Origin: Tolumonas auensis DSM 9187
Lineage (GTDB): Bacteria > Pseudomonadota > Gammaproteobacteria > Enterobacterales > Aeromonadaceae
Direction: 5' to 3'
NCBI RefSeq assembly: GCF_000023065.1
Contig: NC_012691.1
Coordinates: 1,470,501-1,534,500, forward strand
DNA length: 64,000 nucleotides
Positions 8,404 to 17,221 of the stretch are shown here, piece by piece. A program made the translations under genes and the position numbers. Each line of letters opens with the position of its first letter. Position 1 is the first letter of the stretch. Below the pieces are notes generated by a model. The model saw nothing but the letters and a program-made list of their open reading frames with translations, had not been told where the DNA came from and did no database searches.

Positions 8404-9501
8404 TCACTTTGGTGATTCATCCTGCTGAGATGAATCTGTCGCTGATTCCAGATCCGACTCTTCAAGCCATTCCTGCCAGATTGCCATCAGCACCGCCAGG
8501 ATCACCGGTCCCATAAATAATCCGACCAGACCAAAAGCAGCCAGCCCGCCGAGCACACCAAACATCACCAGCAGGAAGGGAATCTGGGTCGCACTGCTGA
8601 TCACCATCGGTCGGACCAGATTATCGACCGAACTGACTGCTAACGCTCCCCAGAGCAGCAGAATAATCCCGTTGAGGTATTGTCCGTCGATCAGTAAAAA
8701 GACGGTGATGCTTCCCCAGGCAAAAGGTGCCCCGAAGGGGATCATGGAAACTAATGCGGTGATGGCACCCAGCAGCATGGGTGCAGAAAGATCGAGCCAC
8801 CAATACCCCAGACCTGCCACAAAGCCTTGAGCCAGTGCAGTGAGGATCAGCCCCCAGACGACAGCTATCGTCATTTCACCAACAGCGGCCAGATAGTTAT
8901 CAATACGGGCACCGAGAAAACGGAACAACACTTTATGTACCTGTGTGAGTATGTGCTCTCCGTCCCTGAACATAAAAAACAGCGTGATCAACGCAAACCC
9001 GACCTTGGCTGCATTCCGTCCGACATCACCCAGAACCGATACCAGCTGATTAGATCCTTCCTGCAACCAGGTAGAAATTTTGTCCTGAAAGGCGGCCGGG
9101 TCACCAATACTTTGGGTAATGAGTCCATCCAGCCAGCTTCCCAGCCATGGCAACGTCCGGATATATTCAGGCAGTTTTGGCGGGCCCTCCGCTATGCGTG
9201 AATTGAAATGGGTATAAGCGATTCCGACTTCATCACGTAGCAGGGAGATAACCCATAAAGTGGGTAATATAAAGGCGGTGGTCACTAATAACGTCATCAG
9301 CAGAGCACTCAGTGTCGGGCGCAACTTAATGGATTGACGCAAAAGACAATATAAGGGCCAGCTGGCATACGCGATAATCATCGCCCAGGCGACAGGAATG
9401 ATAAACGGCTGCACGACGGTATAACCGAGCATGACCAGGCCGCCCAGCAACAAGCCGACAATGATCCGACGGATAAAGCGTGCCGTAGCCTGATCAATCA
9501 T
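8404..9501 (-). CDS. AI-2E family (YdiK-like) membrane protein
   Basis: A 365-residue polytopic membrane protein of the AI-2E transporter/PerM family: hydrophobic pairs at the N-terminus, a long soluble middle segment (about residues 80-150), then further helices and a conserved GPVILAVL near the C-terminus. The frame extends to 9528, but ATG 9501 has a GGTGAT ribosome site and overlaps the upstream lipoprotein gene by only 8 nt. It is the last gene of the MCE operon. Family members have been linked to quorum-signal or ion export; its role here is unknown, and its position suggests a link with envelope transport (inference). Confidence 0.8.
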   Translation of the reverse strand: MIDQATARFIRRIIVGLLLGGLVMLGYTVVQPFIIPVAWAMIIAYASWPLYCLLRQSIKLRPTLSALLMTLLVTTAFILPTLWVISLLRDEVGIAYTHFNSRIAEGPPKLPEYIRTLPWLGSWLDGLITQSIGDPAAFQDKISTWLQEGSNQLVSVLGDVGRNAAKVGFALITLFFMFRDGEHILTQVHKVLFRFLGARIDNYLAAVGEMTIAVVWGLILTALAQGFVAGLGYWWLDLSAPMLLGAITALVSMIPFGAPFAWGSITVFLLIDGQYLNGIILLLWGALAVSSVDNLVRPMVISSATQIPFLLVMFGVLGGLAAFGLVGLFMGPVILAVLMAIWQEWLEESDLESATDSSQQDESPK

Positions 9502-10117
9502 GTTTATCACCATTATACTTTCTGACATTGATGGCCCATGCGACGACTTCCCGGCTCAGCTGATCCGTCGCCTGACCAAAAGCCTGCACCACGGATGCAA
9601 CGCTTGCATCTTTACTCGCCTGGCGTGCCTCAAAACGGTAACTCGCCAGAACCTGCTGGTTATTCCGCTGCACAAGATGTGTATCTAGCTGAACCCGGAC
9701 TTCAGGCTTGCCATGGATGTATTCGCTCTGGAATGCGCGCAGTTCACTGATCAATTCAGCATCGGTATTGATCAGACCGTTGTCATTGGTAATGGTTTTA
9801 ATACGGCCATCGCTGCGGAAAGTATCAATAAGCCGTTCGCGCAGCAGAACCGGCACCCGGTCATTCCAGCGTGCGCTTTTATAGCTATTGATCTGGTTGC
9901 CGTCAGGTATTACGGCAATGCGGGTACTGTCTAATGTCTGGTTCGCGTAGGGGGTGTTAATGCGCAAAGACCAATCCACGCTGCTGCTCTGTGTCTGGAC
10001 TGGCGTACTTTCCGGCAGCATATAGACATTCACCGGCCGGGTTTCCGGAAACAGTGAACAGGCGCTGAGTAATAGGGTGATGATCAACGGAATCAAACGG
10101 TGAAAGGAAATACTCAT
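9494..10117 (-). CDS. PqiC/ABC-transport-auxiliary lipoprotein
   Basis: A 207-residue lipoprotein: signal peptide LIPLIITLLLSAC with the lipobox Cys at residue 20, then a beta-rich domain of the ABC transport auxiliary (PqiC/YmbA-like) family (VYMLPES, WNDRVPVLLRERLIDTF). Such lipoproteins are outer-membrane partners of MCE lipid-transport systems. It overlaps the MCE gene by 4 nt, which supports translational coupling. Confidence 0.82.
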   Translation of the reverse strand: MSISFHRLIPLIITLLLSACSLFPETRPVNVYMLPESTPVQTQSSSVDWSLRINTPYANQTLDSTRIAVIPDGNQINSYKSARWNDRVPVLLRERLIDTFRSDGRIKTITNDNGLINTDAELISELRAFQSEYIHGKPEVRVQLDTHLVQRNNQQVLASYRFEARQASKDASVASVVQAFGQATDQLSREVVAWAINVRKYNGDKHD

Positions 10118-11052
10118 GGCTGGAACTCCTCGTTTTTCTCCCGGTCGAGTAAAAATCCGGATGGATCTTCTTCGAGACGGCGACTTAACCGGTTCAGGGA
10201 GGCAAGTGCCGCCCGTAATTCCTGCATGGCAGGGCCGAGATCATTGAGGCTTTGCAGACCATTTTGCAGCGGTGCCTGATTGTTACTGATTAGCTGGTCA
10301 ATCCGGCGGGTCGCCTGTTCCAGCGTTGCCATGGATTGCGCGGCATTATTCAGTACTCGCTGTCCCTGATCTCCGATCAGCTTATCGGTATTGCGGGCAA
10401 GCCGTGAAATATCATGCATCGCAATGTTTGCCTCTTTACTCAGAGTATTAATCTGCCGGATGGTTTCAGCAAGGTCACTGCGCTGGGTAGCGAGCACTTC
10501 TGTTACTTGCTCCACATGATTGAGTGTTTTACTCAGGCTAAGAATATTCTCTTTGGAGAACAATTGGTTGAGGTTACCGGCGAGATTATTGATATTGCCC
10601 ATCAGGTTTTCACCGTTAGCCAGAAAACGACTGATCGGTGACGGGTCAGCAATAATGACCGGAACTCTACCATCAATGCCTTGTAATAGCGGGCTGGTTG
10701 GTGAGCCGTCAAACAGGCGGATAAGGGCACTGCCGGTGATATTCGCCAAAGCCAAACGGGCTCGGGTGTTTTTCTTGACGGGCGTATCGGCAGACAGGCG
10801 GGTATGAGCCCAGACCTTCCGCGGATCCTGCGGGTCGAGCTGCAGACTTTCGACTTCACCGACTTTTATTCCGCTGTATTCCACTGCACTGCCAGCGGTC
10901 AGGCCGCTGACTTCTTCGTTGAAAAGGACATCGTAGTAAACGAAGCCGCGCTCTGAACTGGATTTACCTAACCAGAGAGTGAAGAGCAGAATGCCGCCAA
11001 ATGCGATGACGATAAACAATCCGATCAGCACATGATGTGCACGTGTTTCCAT
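10114..11052 (-). CDS. MCE/MlaD family substrate-binding protein
   Basis: A 312-residue protein with one N-terminal membrane anchor (VLIGLFIVIAFGGILLFTLW) and one MCE domain at about residues 38-115 (VSGLTAGSAVEYSGIKVGEV). A long helical, coiled-coil-like C-terminal half follows. MCE proteins form hexameric rings or tubes that carry lipids across the periplasm. The flanking ATPase and lipoprotein genes complete the system. It is longer than E. coli MlaD and closer to the long-helix MCE class. Confidence 0.87.
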   Translation of the reverse strand: METRAHHVLIGLFIVIAFGGILLFTLWLGKSSSERGFVYYDVLFNEEVSGLTAGSAVEYSGIKVGEVESLQLDPQDPRKVWAHTRLSADTPVKKNTRARLALANITGSALIRLFDGSPTSPLLQGIDGRVPVIIADPSPISRFLANGENLMGNINNLAGNLNQLFSKENILSLSKTLNHVEQVTEVLATQRSDLAETIRQINTLSKEANIAMHDISRLARNTDKLIGDQGQRVLNNAAQSMATLEQATRRIDQLISNNQAPLQNGLQSLNDLGPAMQELRAALASLNRLSRRLEEDPSGFLLDREKNEEFQP

Positions 11053-11053
11053 C

Positions 11054-11848
11054 TCAGCATTCCTCCTTCAATTTCTCTGCAGCCTGTTGCGCAGCCCGGC
11101 CCCGGGGGCCATGGAAATACTCGCGGATCCACGGATCATCAGCATCCGCGACAACTTCCGGGTTATCCGTTATCAGCACATGCTTGTGTGCCAGCACCGC
11201 AACCCGATCGCAGATGCTGTAAAGCGTATCGAGATCGTGGGTAACCAGAAAGACACTTAACCCCAGCGCATCGCGTAATGTGAGGGTCAGCTGATCAAAA
11301 GCCGCCGCCGCAATCGGATCAAGCCCGGCCGTGGGCTCATCAAGAAAAAGTACTTCCGGGTCTAACGCCAGCGCACGGGCCAGTGCTGCGCGTTTGATCA
11401 TGCCGCCGGAAAGTTCATCCGGATATTTTTCGCTGGCGTTGGCGGGGAGTCCGACCAATGACAGTTTCATCCGGGCCAGATATTCCGCATCGGCACGATG
11501 CAGTCCGGCGTGTTCAATCAGTGGCAGTGCTGTATTTTCTAACACAGTGAGAGACGTAAACAGTGCGCCACGCTGGAATAAAATACCAAAGCGCTGTTCC
11601 AGTTGTGATCGCTGTATGGATGACAGCGTATTTATATGTTCACCAAATACCAGAATATCGCCGGCATTCGGTTTATGCAGACCGACGATACTGCGCAGCA
11701 GCACGGATTTACCCGAACCTGAACCGCCGACCACCGCAATAATTTCACCGCGGCGAATGTCCAGATCCAGGTTCTCATGTACGGTCTGACTGCCGAAGCG
11801 GTTAACCAGCCCGCGTACGCTGATAATGGTTTGTTCTGTTCCGGTCAC
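11054..11848 (-). CDS. MlaF-like ABC transporter ATPase
   Basis: A 264-residue ATPase with Walker A GGSGSGKS (about residue 40), signature LSGGMIKRAALARAL and Walker B VLFLDEPTAGLD. The SGGM-K-RAALARA signature is typical of MlaF/Mkl ATPases that power MCE lipid transport. It overlaps the permease gene by 4 nt and sits 1 nt from the MCE gene. Confidence 0.88.
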   Translation of the reverse strand: MTGTEQTIISVRGLVNRFGSQTVHENLDLDIRRGEIIAVVGGSGSGKSVLLRSIVGLHKPNAGDILVFGEHINTLSSIQRSQLEQRFGILFQRGALFTSLTVLENTALPLIEHAGLHRADAEYLARMKLSLVGLPANASEKYPDELSGGMIKRAALARALALDPEVLFLDEPTAGLDPIAAAAFDQLTLTLRDALGLSVFLVTHDLDTLYSICDRVAVLAHKHVLITDNPEVVADADDPWIREYFHGPRGRAAQQAAEKLKEEC

Positions 11849-12990
11849 CAGCTCATCTCCATAAAGAAAAGTGCAGCGAGTGCATCCAGCAGGATCACCA
11901 TGAAAATGGATTGTACAACGCTGGAAATCGTATGTTCACCGACCGATTGTGCGCTACCGCCGACTTTGAAACCTTCCAGACAGCCAATGACCGCCACGAT
12001 AAAAGCAAACAGCGGGGCTTTACCGATCCCGACGAAAAAATGACTGATATCGATATCGCGCTGCAGAATGGTCAAAAACAGCCGTGGGGTGATATCCAGT
12101 TCCAGAAAGCAAACCACGGCACCCCCGATCATGCCGCAAGCCATGGCAATAAAAGTAAGGATCGGAAGACTGATCAACATGGCCAGCACACGAGGTAATA
12201 CCAGCAATTCAATCGGGTTTAATCCCAGCGCACGTATCGCATCTATTTCTTCATTGGCTTTCATTGAGCCGATCTGGGCAGTAAAGGCACTGGCGGTGCG
12301 ACCAGCCATCAGTATTGCGGTCAGCAACACCCCGAATTCTCTCAGGAAGGCAAAAGCGACCAGATCCACCGTGTAGATACTGGCGCCGAAATCGGATAAC
12401 ACTGTTGTTCCGAGGAAGGCGACGACGGCGCCGACCAGAAATGTCAGCAGTGCAATGATGGGGATCGCATTCAGCCCGGTCTGTTCGATATGGGCTGCCA
12501 GCGAGGTGATCCGCCAGCGACGGGGATGGATCAGCGATCGGACTAACGTTTCGATCGTCAGCCCGATAAAGCCGAGAAGTGCAATTTGCTGCTGACCGAG
12601 ATGGATCACAACCTGACCGATATGTGCCAGCATCTCGCTAATCGCGGACTCTTTCGGCTGTTTTTCGATATTAGTGCTTTCTTTAAGAGCTGCAGCCACG
12701 CTGTGCAGTAACGCCAGCCGTTCAGCAGACAAACCTGAGTCTTGTGTCGTGAGAAGAGATAAGCGGACCTGACCGAGCAGTTCAACCAGCAGGGCCGCAC
12801 CTGCGGTATCCAGCGAGCCCAGGTCATCCCAGAGGATCGGGGTATCCGCGATCATCTGTTCCTGCACAGAGGTGATCTGACGTTTTAACATCACATAATG
12901 TGTAAGCGTCCAGTCACCGCTGATCCGCAGCAATACGTGTCCGCTTTCTTGTTGCAAAGACAGTGTGCCGGGTGAATTCTGAGCGGTCAT
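11845..12990 (-). CDS. MlaE-like permease with N-terminal STAS domain
   Basis: A 381-residue protein. The N-terminal ~110 residues form a STAS-like domain (ILWDDLGSLDTAGAALLVEL). The rest is an MlaE permease with about 5-6 helices and the conserved GRTASAFTAQIGSMKANEEI loop. It is the first gene of a minus-strand operon permease-ATPase-MCE-lipoprotein-AI-2E protein. In E. coli the STAS protein is a separate subunit (MlaB); the fusion is common elsewhere. Expected role: phospholipid trafficking between inner and outer membrane. Confidence 0.87.
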   Translation of the reverse strand: MTAQNSPGTLSLQQESGHVLLRISGDWTLTHYVMLKRQITSVQEQMIADTPILWDDLGSLDTAGAALLVELLGQVRLSLLTTQDSGLSAERLALLHSVAAALKESTNIEKQPKESAISEMLAHIGQVVIHLGQQQIALLGFIGLTIETLVRSLIHPRRWRITSLAAHIEQTGLNAIPIIALLTFLVGAVVAFLGTTVLSDFGASIYTVDLVAFAFLREFGVLLTAILMAGRTASAFTAQIGSMKANEEIDAIRALGLNPIELLVLPRVLAMLISLPILTFIAMACGMIGGAVVCFLELDITPRLFLTILQRDIDISHFFVGIGKAPLFAFIVAVIGCLEGFKVGGSAQSVGEHTISSVVQSIFMVILLDALAALFFMEMSW

Positions 12991-13008
12991 TCGCTGTTTC
13001 CTCCGTGA

Positions 13009-13683
13009 TCAGGGCACCAGGTGCCCGTCAATCAGATGGATCTGCCGGTCAGCCGCCAGGGCAAACTCTGGATCATGCGTCACAGCTACAATGGCACATT
13101 TCTGATTATGGGAAAGGTCATGCAGTATGTCGCGGACATTGGCACTGGATTTGGTATCCAGCGCACCGGTGGGTTCATCGGCAAGAATCAGCACCGGGTC
13201 ATTGGCTAATGCACGGGCTACTGCCACACGCTGTCGTTGTCCTCCGGAAAGCTGGCTCGGGAGCTTATGTTTATGTTCCCGCATATCTAAACTATCCAGC
13301 AGCATGCCTGCTTTTTCCCTTGCCTGTGACTCGGAAAGCAGACCCAGTTTTCGCATCGGCAGCATGACATTTTCCAGCGACGAGAACTCAGCCAGCAGAA
13401 AGTGAAACTGAAAAACAAAGCCAATTCGTTGCAGCCGGATCCGTGCCAGCTGGCTATCACTAAACCGGCTGGTTTCCTCATCTTCCAGCCATAATTTTCC
13501 TGAAGTGGGGGAATCGAGCAAACCGAGCAGATACAGCAGCGATGATTTCCCCGAACCTGACGGGCCCATGATCGCGACAAACTCACTTTGTCCGATCGCA
13601 AGATCAATATCCTGTACCAGCGTCACCGGCACTTCACCGGGCAAAATCCGGGTTAGTTTTTCTGCGCGCAGAATGCTGTTCAT
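13009..13683 (-). CDS. LolD/MacB-type ABC exporter ATPase
   Basis: A 224-residue ATPase: Walker [11 protein letters not shown]-loop region [12 protein letters not shown], signature [15 protein letters not shown] and Walker [12 protein letters not shown]. This sequence class pairs with FtsX-like permeases (LolCDE/MacB). It overlaps the permease gene by 4 nt, and a periplasmic adaptor gene precedes both, so the product is likely the motor of a MacAB-like tripartite exporter. Substrate unknown. Confidence 0.87.
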   Translation of the reverse strand: MNSILRAEKLTRILPGEVPVTLVQDIDLAIGQSEFVAIMGPSGSGKSSLLYLLGLLDSPTSGKLWLEDEETSRFSDSQLARIRLQRIGFVFQFHFLLAEFSSLENVMLPMRKLGLLSESQAREKAGMLLDSLDMREHKHKLPSQLSGGQRQRVAVARALANDPVLILADEPTGALDTKSSANVRDILHDLSHNQKCAIVAVTHDPEFALAADRQIHLIDGHLVP

Positions 13684-14924
13684 TCGGCACCCCGCAGAAT
13701 ATCGACCGGTCTGACCCGTCCGCCTTTACGCGCGGGCAACCAGGCAGCAAACAAGGCGGACAACATGGCAAAAGCGATGGCCAGCAGCAGTTGATCGGCG
13801 CCCCAGTAAACCGGCATATAAGCCTCAGCGGTGTAAAACGGACTTTTGAAAGAAATACGGCTAAGGCCATACATCAGTGACAAGCCAAGGCTCGTACCCA
13901 ACAGGCTGCCAAACAGGCCCAGGAGTGTTCCCTCAATCAGAAAAATACGCTCAATATCACCCGCATCAAAGCCGATCGACTTCAGAATGGCGATGTCTTT
14001 GGTTTTCTCCAGTACTACAGTCGAAATAACGTTATAAATACCAAATGAAGCAACGAGCAGGATCGCACTGACTACGCTGTACATGATGAGATTCCGGATC
14101 AACACCATACTCATCAGATCTTCACTGGCTTCCTGCCAGGATTGCGTTTTATAGCCCAGATCCTGTTCAATCTGATGCGCGACGGTGGGTGCCAGAGCCG
14201 GATCGTTCAGCCGGATAATCAACATGTTGGCAATATTCGGCTGTTCCAGCAGATTTTGTACCCGGTTCAGCAATGCATAAATCTGACGATCATCGTAGTT
14301 GGAGGTTCCGGTCCGGAATACAGCGACAATTTTCATTAAACGTACTGAACCTGATGACGAGGTAATGGTCAGTTTATCGCCCATCTGCAGCTGGAATTTT
14401 TCAGCCAGCCCGGCACCGATAATGACGCCATTCGGATTAGCCGACAGACTTTCGAGTGAGCCGTTAATGAAATATTTCGTCAGGGAACTGACATTTTTCA
14501 TCAGCTCAGGTTCAACGCCGGAAATGGTTGCACCCCGCGTCATACCGGCATAAGAAAGGATCACTTGCCCCTGTAAAACCGGTGCGATCTGTAAATCAGT
14601 CCGCAGGGCAATCCGCGCCAGTTTTTCTTTATACTGCCGAATGCCTTTGATTTCAGTGCGTGGCTGGATGCCGTGTAATTCATAAACGGAATCCGGATAA
14701 ACAATTTCAACCGGCTGTAAGCGGGGATGACGATATTCATCGTACACAGTGATGTGCGGGGAATTGTCGACTAAACGTTGTATGAAATCCTGTTCAGAAC
14801 CGCGCATTAACCCGGAAATAGCCAGAAAGAAGGCGACACCCAGCGAAATGCCCAGCACAGAAACGATGGTTTGCCGGCGACGCGACATCAGATGGCTGAG
14901 GGCAATGGATGTGGCCAGATTCAT
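13680..14924 (-). CDS. FtsX/MacB-type ABC permease
   Basis: A 414-residue permease with one N-terminal helix (TIVSVLGISLGVAFFLAISGL), a large periplasmic domain (about residues 45-275) and three C-terminal helices, the MacB/FtsX topology. The open frame reaches 14951, but ATG 14924 overlaps the stop of the adaptor gene as ATGA and begins MNLATSIALSHLMSRR, typical for the family. It is a partner of the adjacent ATPase and adaptor. Confidence 0.87.
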   Translation of the reverse strand: MNLATSIALSHLMSRRRQTIVSVLGISLGVAFFLAISGLMRGSEQDFIQRLVDNSPHITVYDEYRHPRLQPVEIVYPDSVYELHGIQPRTEIKGIRQYKEKLARIALRTDLQIAPVLQGQVILSYAGMTRGATISGVEPELMKNVSSLTKYFINGSLESLSANPNGVIIGAGLAEKFQLQMGDKLTITSSSGSVRLMKIVAVFRTGTSNYDDRQIYALLNRVQNLLEQPNIANMLIIRLNDPALAPTVAHQIEQDLGYKTQSWQEASEDLMSMVLIRNLIMYSVVSAILLVASFGIYNVISTVVLEKTKDIAILKSIGFDAGDIERIFLIEGTLLGLFGSLLGTSLGLSLMYGLSRISFKSPFYTAEAYMPVYWGADQLLLAIAFAMLSALFAAWLPARKGGRVRPVDILRGAE

Positions 14925-15946
14925 GATGATTTGTCCGGCGGCCCGGACCATACCTCACGCACGGCTTGTCCGGCTTTTAACTTCTCTGGCGGTTCAATAA
15001 TTATCGAATCCTGATCGGTTATGCCCTCTGTAATTTCTGTTTTATCCGCATTTTTTACACCGGTTATTACCGGTTGCCGGAGTGCTTTGCCATCTTTAAC
15101 CAGCCAGACGGCATTATCCATGATGCTTAAATTCGGCACTAACAAAGCGTTATCCCGTTGGGATATAAGGATATTGCTTTCAGCCGTCATCCCAATGAAA
15201 AACGGCACATCGTCAGACAGGCTGATCCGCACCCGGTAACTGCGGGTGACCGAATCGCCTTCAGGCGTGATTTCCCGGATGATGCCTTCAAATACTTTGC
15301 CCGGAAATGCATCTGCAGTAATCAGCACGCGTTGTGCCGGTTTGACTCGGGGGATGTCTTCTTCATCCACATCCGCTGTCAGACGTAATTGCGTTGCTGA
15401 TTTTCTCAGGGAAAAAACCACCTGATTGGCAGGCATATAATTACCGACTTCACCATCGCGTTTGATGATCTCACCATCCACCGGGCTTATCAGCGTCAGC
15501 GCGTTCATTTGTACCAATGTCCGCTGTGTCACTTCCCGTGCGGCTTCCGCTTCTGTACGGGCCTGATCCAACAGCTCTGCACTGACCATGCGTCGCTGAT
15601 ATAACTTTCCCACCCGGGAAAGATTATTTTCTGCATTACGCTGGCGGATCTGCATTTCCCGCAGCGTCGCCTGCAGCTCTGCATCATCAAACTTAGCCAG
15701 CACCTGACCGGTTTTAACCTGCATCCCCTCATCGGCCAGTAAGGCCGTCAACCGTGCTGCCCGTTCTGTTGCCACATGAATCGGCGGATCAGCCTCAACC
15801 GTACCGGTCGCATAAACGGCTTCCACGACCTGCCCGCGGGAAGGATGCGCCACGTTCACGCTGAGCGGCAGCCGGAAATAAATAACACCCGCAACAGTTG
15901 CCACCAGTAACAGAAAAATGAGAAACGCCTTTCGCCCGGTCAGCAC
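14921..15946 (-). CDS. HlyD/MacA-type periplasmic adaptor (membrane fusion protein)
   Basis: A 341-residue protein with an N-terminal membrane helix (AFLIFLLLVATVAGVIYF), a lipoyl/biotinyl-like half (HVATERAARLTALLADEGMQ), a coiled-coil hairpin (about residues 110-155) and a beta-barrel region. It links the inner-membrane ABC permease to an outer-membrane channel, for which no gene is visible nearby. It is the first gene of the three-gene exporter operon and is divergent from the secreted repeat protein at 16076. Confidence 0.86.
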   Translation of the reverse strand: MLTGRKAFLIFLLLVATVAGVIYFRLPLSVNVAHPSRGQVVEAVYATGTVEADPPIHVATERAARLTALLADEGMQVKTGQVLAKFDDAELQATLREMQIRQRNAENNLSRVGKLYQRRMVSAELLDQARTEAEAAREVTQRTLVQMNALTLISPVDGEIIKRDGEVGNYMPANQVVFSLRKSATQLRLTADVDEEDIPRVKPAQRVLITADAFPGKVFEGIIREITPEGDSVTRSYRVRISLSDDVPFFIGMTAESNILISQRDNALLVPNLSIMDNAVWLVKDGKALRQPVITGVKNADKTEITEGITDQDSIIIEPPEKLKAGQAVREVWSGPPDKSS

Positions 15947-16075
15947 ATCCAGCTCCTGATTTATTCCGCTTTAAGCTAAGTATAGATAGTCTCGTTCCGG
16001 ACAGAGTGACCTATACTTATTAAGATAATCCCTGATAGCAAATGAACTGCTATCAATGAAACATTGGAGGTTCAC
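15947..16075. promoter_or_regulatory. divergent promoter region, exporter operon / repeat protein
   Basis: A short region with a perfect inverted repeat GATAGCA/TGCTATC (about 16034-16054) just upstream of the ribosome site of the next gene. This could be an operator or an mRNA hairpin. Promoter elements are not assigned. Confidence 0.35.
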
Positions 16076-16936
16076 ATGCGATCTGATTTGTTTAAAAAAT
16101 CTGCATTGCTCGGTTTGTTATTGCTGCCGGCTTTGAGTATAGCCGCCGACAAACCAATACCACCGGCTAAGCCTGAAACGCCGGTTGTTGCTGCTGCAGA
16201 TAAAGAACCTATTTATGGTTACCAACTGATGACTGAGCAAGAACGGGCAACTTTCCGTACTCAGATGCAAGCCGCTACAACAGACGAAGAACGTCAGCAG
16301 ATCCGTCTTCAGCATCGGGAACAAATGCTTGAACGTGCTAAAGCTCAAGGCATCACCTTACCTGAACCACCTGCGGTTGCTCCTGGTGAACAACCTGTGT
16401 TTGGTGGCCGGATGATGACAAATGAAGAACAGATGCGGTTCCGCACTCAAATGCAGAATGCGACAACTGATGAAGAACGTCAGCAAATCCGTCTTCAGCA
16501 CCGGGAACAGATGCTTGAACGCGCCAAGGCTCAAGGCGTCACCTTGTCTGACCCGCCAGCGATAACTCCGGGTGACGAAGTTGTTTTTGGTGGACAGATG
16601 ATGACGATGGAAGAACGGCTGCAGTTCCGCACTCAGATGCAGAATGCGACAACTGACGAAGAACGTCAGCAGATCCGTCTGCAACACCGGGAACAAATGC
16701 TTGAACGTGCTAAGGCCCAGGGCGTTACGTTGTCAGACATGCCGATGATGAACGGTCAGGGCATGGGTAAAGGCATGGGAATGGGGATGGGCGGTGGCAC
16801 CGGATCTGGTTCCAGCTCCGGTTCTGGCTCTTCTAGCTCTGGCTCAAGTTCTGGTCAGGGAAGCAGCGGCAGTAGCAGCGGCGGCGGAAATAGCGGCGGT
16901 GGAAGTGGAAATAGTGGTGGCGGCGGCGGTAAATAA
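16076..16936 (+). CDS. exported triple-repeat protein with Gly/Ser-rich tail
   Basis: A 286-residue protein of unknown function. A signal peptide (ALLGLLLLPALSIAA) precedes three tandem ~55-60-residue repeats, each with MMT-EE...FRTQMQ.ATTDEER followed by IRLQHREQMLERAKAQG. The repeats are charged, helical and Gln-rich. A ~60-residue tail of Met/Gly then Ser/Gly follows. ATG 16076 is chosen because GGAGG lies 5 nt upstream; the longer frame uses a TTG inside that site. The repeats are nearly identical even in DNA, suggesting recent expansion. It shares a near-identical 3' terminator region with the next gene. Confidence 0.75.
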   Translation: MRSDLFKKSALLGLLLLPALSIAADKPIPPAKPETPVVAAADKEPIYGYQLMTEQERATFRTQMQAATTDEERQQIRLQHREQMLERAKAQGITLPEPPAVAPGEQPVFGGRMMTNEEQMRFRTQMQNATTDEERQQIRLQHREQMLERAKAQGVTLSDPPAITPGDEVVFGGQMMTMEERLQFRTQMQNATTDEERQQIRLQHREQMLERAKAQGVTLSDMPMMNGQGMGKGMGMGMGGGTGSGSSSGSGSSSSGSSSGQGSSGSSSGGGNSGGGSGNSGGGGGK

Positions 16937-17007
16937 CCTGTCACCAGATATAAACCAATCCGGGGCTCAGCGTTAAGTTGGCTCCGGATTTTTTTATTGC
17001 AGATCAC
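16932..17007 (+). repeat. duplicated 3' region with terminator, copy 1
   Basis: About 76 bp that recur almost unchanged at 18498-18572. The copy holds an intrinsic terminator (AATCCGGGGC/GCTCCGGATT plus T-run, 16957-16995). The two copies follow two different protein genes. Confidence 0.85.
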
Positions 17008-17119
17008 CTGTTTTCTGACATAGGCACTACTGTTACACACCGCACACTATCGTTCAAAATAATTTTTCCTCTTATCAGAAGTTTGGTGATTTGTCTATAG
17101 TTAAAAGAGGAGACTCTTC

Positions 17120-17221
17120 ATGGTCTCAATGGTGTTGCGTCAGACGCTACGGGACATAAGCGCCTGGGTAATCCGTTTCCTGACCCTCGTGATTACATTC
17201 ATGAAAAGGAACGCTATATGA
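17120..17221 (+). CDS. 33-residue leader peptide / small membrane-type ORF
   Basis: An ORF with an excellent ribosome site (AGAGGAG, 17106-17112, about 7 nt before ATG). It encodes 33 residues, with an amphipathic start and a hydrophobic stretch (WVIRFLTLVITF) ending in KRNAI. Its TGA overlaps the ATG of the 425-residue gene as ATGA, so translation is probably coupled. Function unknown: a regulatory leader peptide or a small membrane protein. Real translation is inferred from the ribosome site and coupling. Confidence 0.55.
   Translation: MVSMVLRQTLRDISAWVIRFLTLVITFMKRNAI

Noticed and set aside
16969-16981. 13-nt similarity of the spacer at 31447-31478 (AGCGTTAAGTTGG) to the duplicated terminator regions
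   Set aside because: Short internal match, not seed-anchored and without extension; consistent with chance.
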